From NCBI GenBank assembly GCA_934462885.1, contig CAKSJC010000052.1, forward strand, positions 1 through 9,397: 9,397 nucleotides of DNA, given 5' to 3'. A program made the translations under genes and the position numbers. The notes below the pieces were generated by a model. It ran no database searches. It was not told where the DNA came from and was given only the letters and a program-made list of their open reading frames with translations. Source of the DNA: an uncultured Eubacteriales bacterium (GTDB lineage Bacteria; Bacillota; Clostridia; Oscillospirales; CAG-272). This document shows, piece by piece, positions 7,793 to 9,397 of the stretch; the first letter of the stretch is position 1, and each line of letters begins with the position of its first letter.

Positions 7793-9082
7793 TCAGCTGC
7801 TTTCCCGGTCTCCCGTGAAGGTCACATCGATTTCATATGTTCCGATTTCCCATATTTCATTTTTATAAGCGGAATCTATAATGACCTCCGCCTTAACTTT
7901 TATAGTTCCGGCATTTGTTTCTGTATAAGGACTCATGTCGAGACATAACGTTATATCATCCGGTGTAAGATCTGTTATTTTATAAAGTTCCCCCATTACC
8001 GTTACTGTGACGGGCGACTTGTTCCAAGTGTATTCAACGCCTTTTTTGGCGCCGGTATCAACGATATTTTTTCCGGGTATAGTTATCTGTCTTGTTTTTA
8101 TGGAGTTATTTATCTGTATCGAAACTTTAGCTTCCGCAGTGTTCAGAGTTACTCCATCGACTCCTTTGATATAAACATTCTTCTTGCAGACAGAACCTGT
8201 AAAATCGGTCTTTTCATCTATTATTACCGGAGAAATAAGATTACCGGCGTCAATCACTTTCGGATCTCCCGTGACTTCAACAGACGACGGGTCTACCGAA
8301 ATATATGTGTTTCCTGAATTCAGGTAACCGTTTTTAAACTCCACTTCGATCGGGACGTCCACCTTTTTGAATATCGGTATGTTGAATGTGACCTCTGAAG
8401 GATAGTACGTCACATACGGACTGTCTACCCTTCCTCCGTTTTTATCGGCGAGATATATCTTCTGAGTGACTGTCGTTGATGATGTGATTCCTGACAGATC
8501 AACAGCAACAACAGCACGATCTATGTTTCCGACAACTTTTTCGGGACCGTTCACGGTGACCTTATCTACCGGAAAGTCTATAAGTCCCATGTAGCAGTCG
8601 TCGGGAAGATTTGCGTTTTCACGCACCTCAACAAGATCAAGCGCCACCTGCGTAGCTTTGTCAAGGTAAACCGATATGGTCTCCTGAGATATGCCCTCAA
8701 GTTTACATCCTGCCGGAACATCGACATTTATTTTACAATCGTATCGGTTTCCGCCTTCTTTTACTGAGCTTACATCTGCTGTCGCTATGATATCTTTATC
8801 CGTAAGTTTCGATATGACGCTCTTTTTGCCGGAGAGAGTAACGTCTATCATAGTTCCGTATCCGTTATAGATAGCAAGTTCTTTCTCGGAAACAAGGTCT
8901 TCCGTGTTAATAAGCTCAACCACGACATGGCTGAACGTTTCGCTGTATTCGGGACTTTCAACCTGCATTACATATATCCATAGACAGAACGCGGCGAAAA
9001 TACATAAAATTTTTGCTATTATATCGACGCTAAAATGACCTTTTTCTGATCCGGTATCACGTTTTTCGGTTTTAGTTTTCAT
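7793..9082 (-). CDS. cdaR: CdaR: membrane-anchored YbbR-repeat regulator of diadenylate cyclase
   Basis: A 429-residue protein with a short charged cytoplasmic N-terminus, one membrane helix (about 20-39) and a long extracytoplasmic part. That part is built of four YbbR repeats at about 49-141, 145-236, 239-325 and 330-424. Each repeat carries an equivalent V-x-V-x-G block: VTLSG at 81, VTVNG at 175, VEVTG at 268 and VTVMG at 360, spaced about 92 residues apart. CdaR binds CdaA in the membrane and modulates c-di-AMP synthesis. I chose the ATG at 9082 because it gives the usual short tail before the helix and has a full AAAGGAGG upstream. An in-frame TTG at 9163 would add 27 residues without a better ribosome site. 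The adjacent upstream fragment fits cdaA. The FAD oxidoreductase follows after 3 bases. Confidence 0.9.
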   Translation of the reverse strand: MKTKTEKRDTGSEKGHFSVDIIAKILCIFAAFCLWIYVMQVESPEYSETFSHVVVELINTEDLVSEKELAIYNGYGTMIDVTLSGKKSVISKLTDKDIIATADVSSVKEGGNRYDCKINVDVPAGCKLEGISQETISVYLDKATQVALDLVEVRENANLPDDCYMGLIDFPVDKVTVNGPEKVVGNIDRAVVAVDLSGITSSTTVTQKIYLADKNGGRVDSPYVTYYPSEVTFNIPIFKKVDVPIEVEFKNGYLNSGNTYISVDPSSVEVTGDPKVIDAGNLISPVIIDEKTDFTGSVCKKNVYIKGVDGVTLNTAEAKVSIQINNSIKTRQITIPGKNIVDTGAKKGVEYTWNKSPVTVTVMGELYKITDLTPDDITLCLDMSPYTETNAGTIKVKAEVIIDSAYKNEIWEIGTYEIDVTFTGDRESS

Positions 9083-9095
9083 ACCAAAATCAAAA

Positions 9096-9103
9096 CCTCC
9101 TTT
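9096..9103 (-). promoter_or_regulatory. Shine-Dalgarno site deciding the cdaR start
   Basis: The minus strand reads AAAGGAGG, a near-perfect anti-16S match and the strongest ribosome site in the window. The space to the ATG at 9082 is 13 bases, longer than the usual 5-9. No in-frame ATG, GTG or TTG lies between the two, so the ATG at 9082 is still the best start. Confidence 0.6.
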
Positions 9104-9136
9104 TTTAGTTATCGGCACGTTCCGCGATGAGGTATC

Positions 9137-9163
9137 ATTATATTTCTCAGATTCCGTGCGCAA
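9137..9163 (-). promoter_or_regulatory. Candidate internal promoter for cdaR
   Basis: The minus strand contains an exact TATAAT (9137-9142), with TTGCGC (9158-9163) 15 bases upstream. The -10 box is perfect, but the -35 box matches only the TTG and the spacing is short. Transcription would begin near 9130, giving a leader of about 48 bases that includes the AAAGGAGG site. The weak -35 box falls inside a 16-bp dyad, as expected if a protein controls it. Confidence 0.35.
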
Positions 9164-9172
9164 AGTTGCGCA
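9157..9172. repeat. 16-bp dyad TGCGCAA-AG-TTGCGCA, possible operator
   Basis: Two perfect 7-base inverted arms separated by two bases. This is the most symmetric short palindrome I noticed in a non-coding stretch of the window. It overlaps the -35 position of the candidate cdaR promoter, so a dimeric transcription factor is a reasonable guess. The arms are too close to make a good RNA hairpin using all seven pairs, which favours a DNA site. The binding protein is unknown. Confidence 0.4.
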
Positions 9173-9294
9173 AATAGTTCCGATCTCACGTCAATCCGCC
9201 TCTAATGTACAACAATCTTCTATTGGCTTGTTGATTTTCGTCCGCATCTGTTAAATGATACGAAGCAACGTGGCGGAATTTTCAAAACGTCGGT

Positions 9295-9397
9295 TTACTT
9301 TTTGTTTTCTTCGTTATTTTTATTTTTCAGACTAACGATAAACTTGAACTTTTTCTTGTTTTTACCTTCATCGCCCAGAAGCTGTGTACGCAAAAAC
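9295..9397 (-). CDS. cdaA: C-terminal end of a gene, probably diadenylate cyclase cdaA (partial at right edge)
   Basis: The minus-strand frame from 9396 reads FLRTQLLGDEGKNKKKFKFI and onward for 33 codons to a TAA at 9295-9297. The other two frames hit stops within the stretch (frame 1 after 9 codons). A lysine-rich, hydrophilic tail after an LR-x-x-L helix-like segment is how many CdaA proteins end, and cdaA normally lies immediately before cdaR. No catalytic residues of the DAC domain fall inside the window, so the assignment rests on context and the tail's general character. The tail lies 212 bases from the cdaR ATG, unlike the close or overlapping arrangement usually seen. Confidence 0.55.
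   Translation of the reverse strand, partial: FLRTQLLGDEGKNKKKFKFIVSLKNKNNEENKK

Larger units (their letters stand above)
9083..9294 (-). other. 212-base non-coding gap between cdaA tail and cdaR, with complementary segments
   Basis: I see no supportable gene or rho-independent terminator here. On the minus strand it holds four segments that pair in an interleaved order. TCCGCC (9272-9277) is complementary to GGCGGA (9195-9200), and GTATCATT (9254-9261) is complementary to AATGATAC (9132-9139). Taken together they would form a pseudoknot-like topology. A simple AT-rich hairpin, CAACAA with TTGTTG, lies at 9210-9233 with a 12-base loop. The gap also contains the dyad and TATAAT box listed separately. 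Short complementary segments can arise by chance; no known riboswitch class was recognised. Confidence 0.35.

Noticed and set aside
9083..9163. N-terminal extension of cdaR to the TTG at 9163
   Set aside because: TTG start without a good ribosome site. The added 27 residues include codons made from the AAAGGAGG site itself, so this is more likely leader sequence.
1..9397. Mobile elements, CRISPR arrays, tRNA/rRNA genes, defence or toxin-antitoxin genes
   Set aside because: I read both strands and found no transposase, integrase, regular spaced repeats, tRNA-like cloverleaf or small paired toxin genes. The coding space is filled by housekeeping genes.

Overview
The window is part of a single-direction gene cluster. 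Every gene I can support lies on the minus strand, so transcription runs from the right edge (high coordinates) to the left edge. Gene families and order point to a low-to-moderate GC Gram-positive anaerobe of the class Clostridia, possibly an Oscillospirales-like gut lineage. The main indicators are a HemZ-type radical SAM protein, a bifunctional long Rel next to recJ and dtd, a YbbR/CdaR protein, and an RseC-like protein. The genus cannot be named from sequence alone.

In transcription order: (1) the last 33 codons of a gene whose basic C-terminus and position fit the diadenylate cyclase cdaA (9295-9397). (2) A 212-base non-coding gap holding a 16-bp dyad, a TATAAT box and several complementary segments. 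(3) cdaR, a membrane-anchored protein with four YbbR repeats (7793-9082). (4) A COG2509-type FAD-dependent oxidoreductase, 3 bases downstream (6200-7789). (5) A small two-helix RseC-like membrane protein with a cysteine cluster (5677-6099). (6) recJ, a DHH-family single-strand exonuclease (3427-5619). (7) relA/rel, a bifunctional (p)ppGpp synthetase/hydrolase, 5 bases downstream (1178-3421). (8) dtd, D-aminoacyl-tRNA deacylase (700-1158). (9) The N-terminal 233 codons of hemZ, which overlaps the dtd stop codon as TAATG and runs off the left edge.

Spacing between genes is mostly 0-20 bases, and I found no convincing rho-independent terminator. This suggests one long transcript, perhaps with internal promoters in front of cdaR and recJ. 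Functionally the cluster joins two nucleotide second-messenger systems: c-di-AMP (cdaA/cdaR, osmotic and cell-wall homeostasis) and (p)ppGpp (Rel, stringent response). It also carries redox-linked proteins, DNA repair and tRNA proofreading. Most of this is core housekeeping. I see no mobile element, CRISPR array, tRNA, rRNA or defence system, and no strong evidence of an undescribed system. The points most worth a second look are the long structured cdaA-cdaR gap, the altered DTD active-site motif (PNFTL), the missing apt gene between recJ and rel, and the pairing of the RseC-like and COG2509 proteins.
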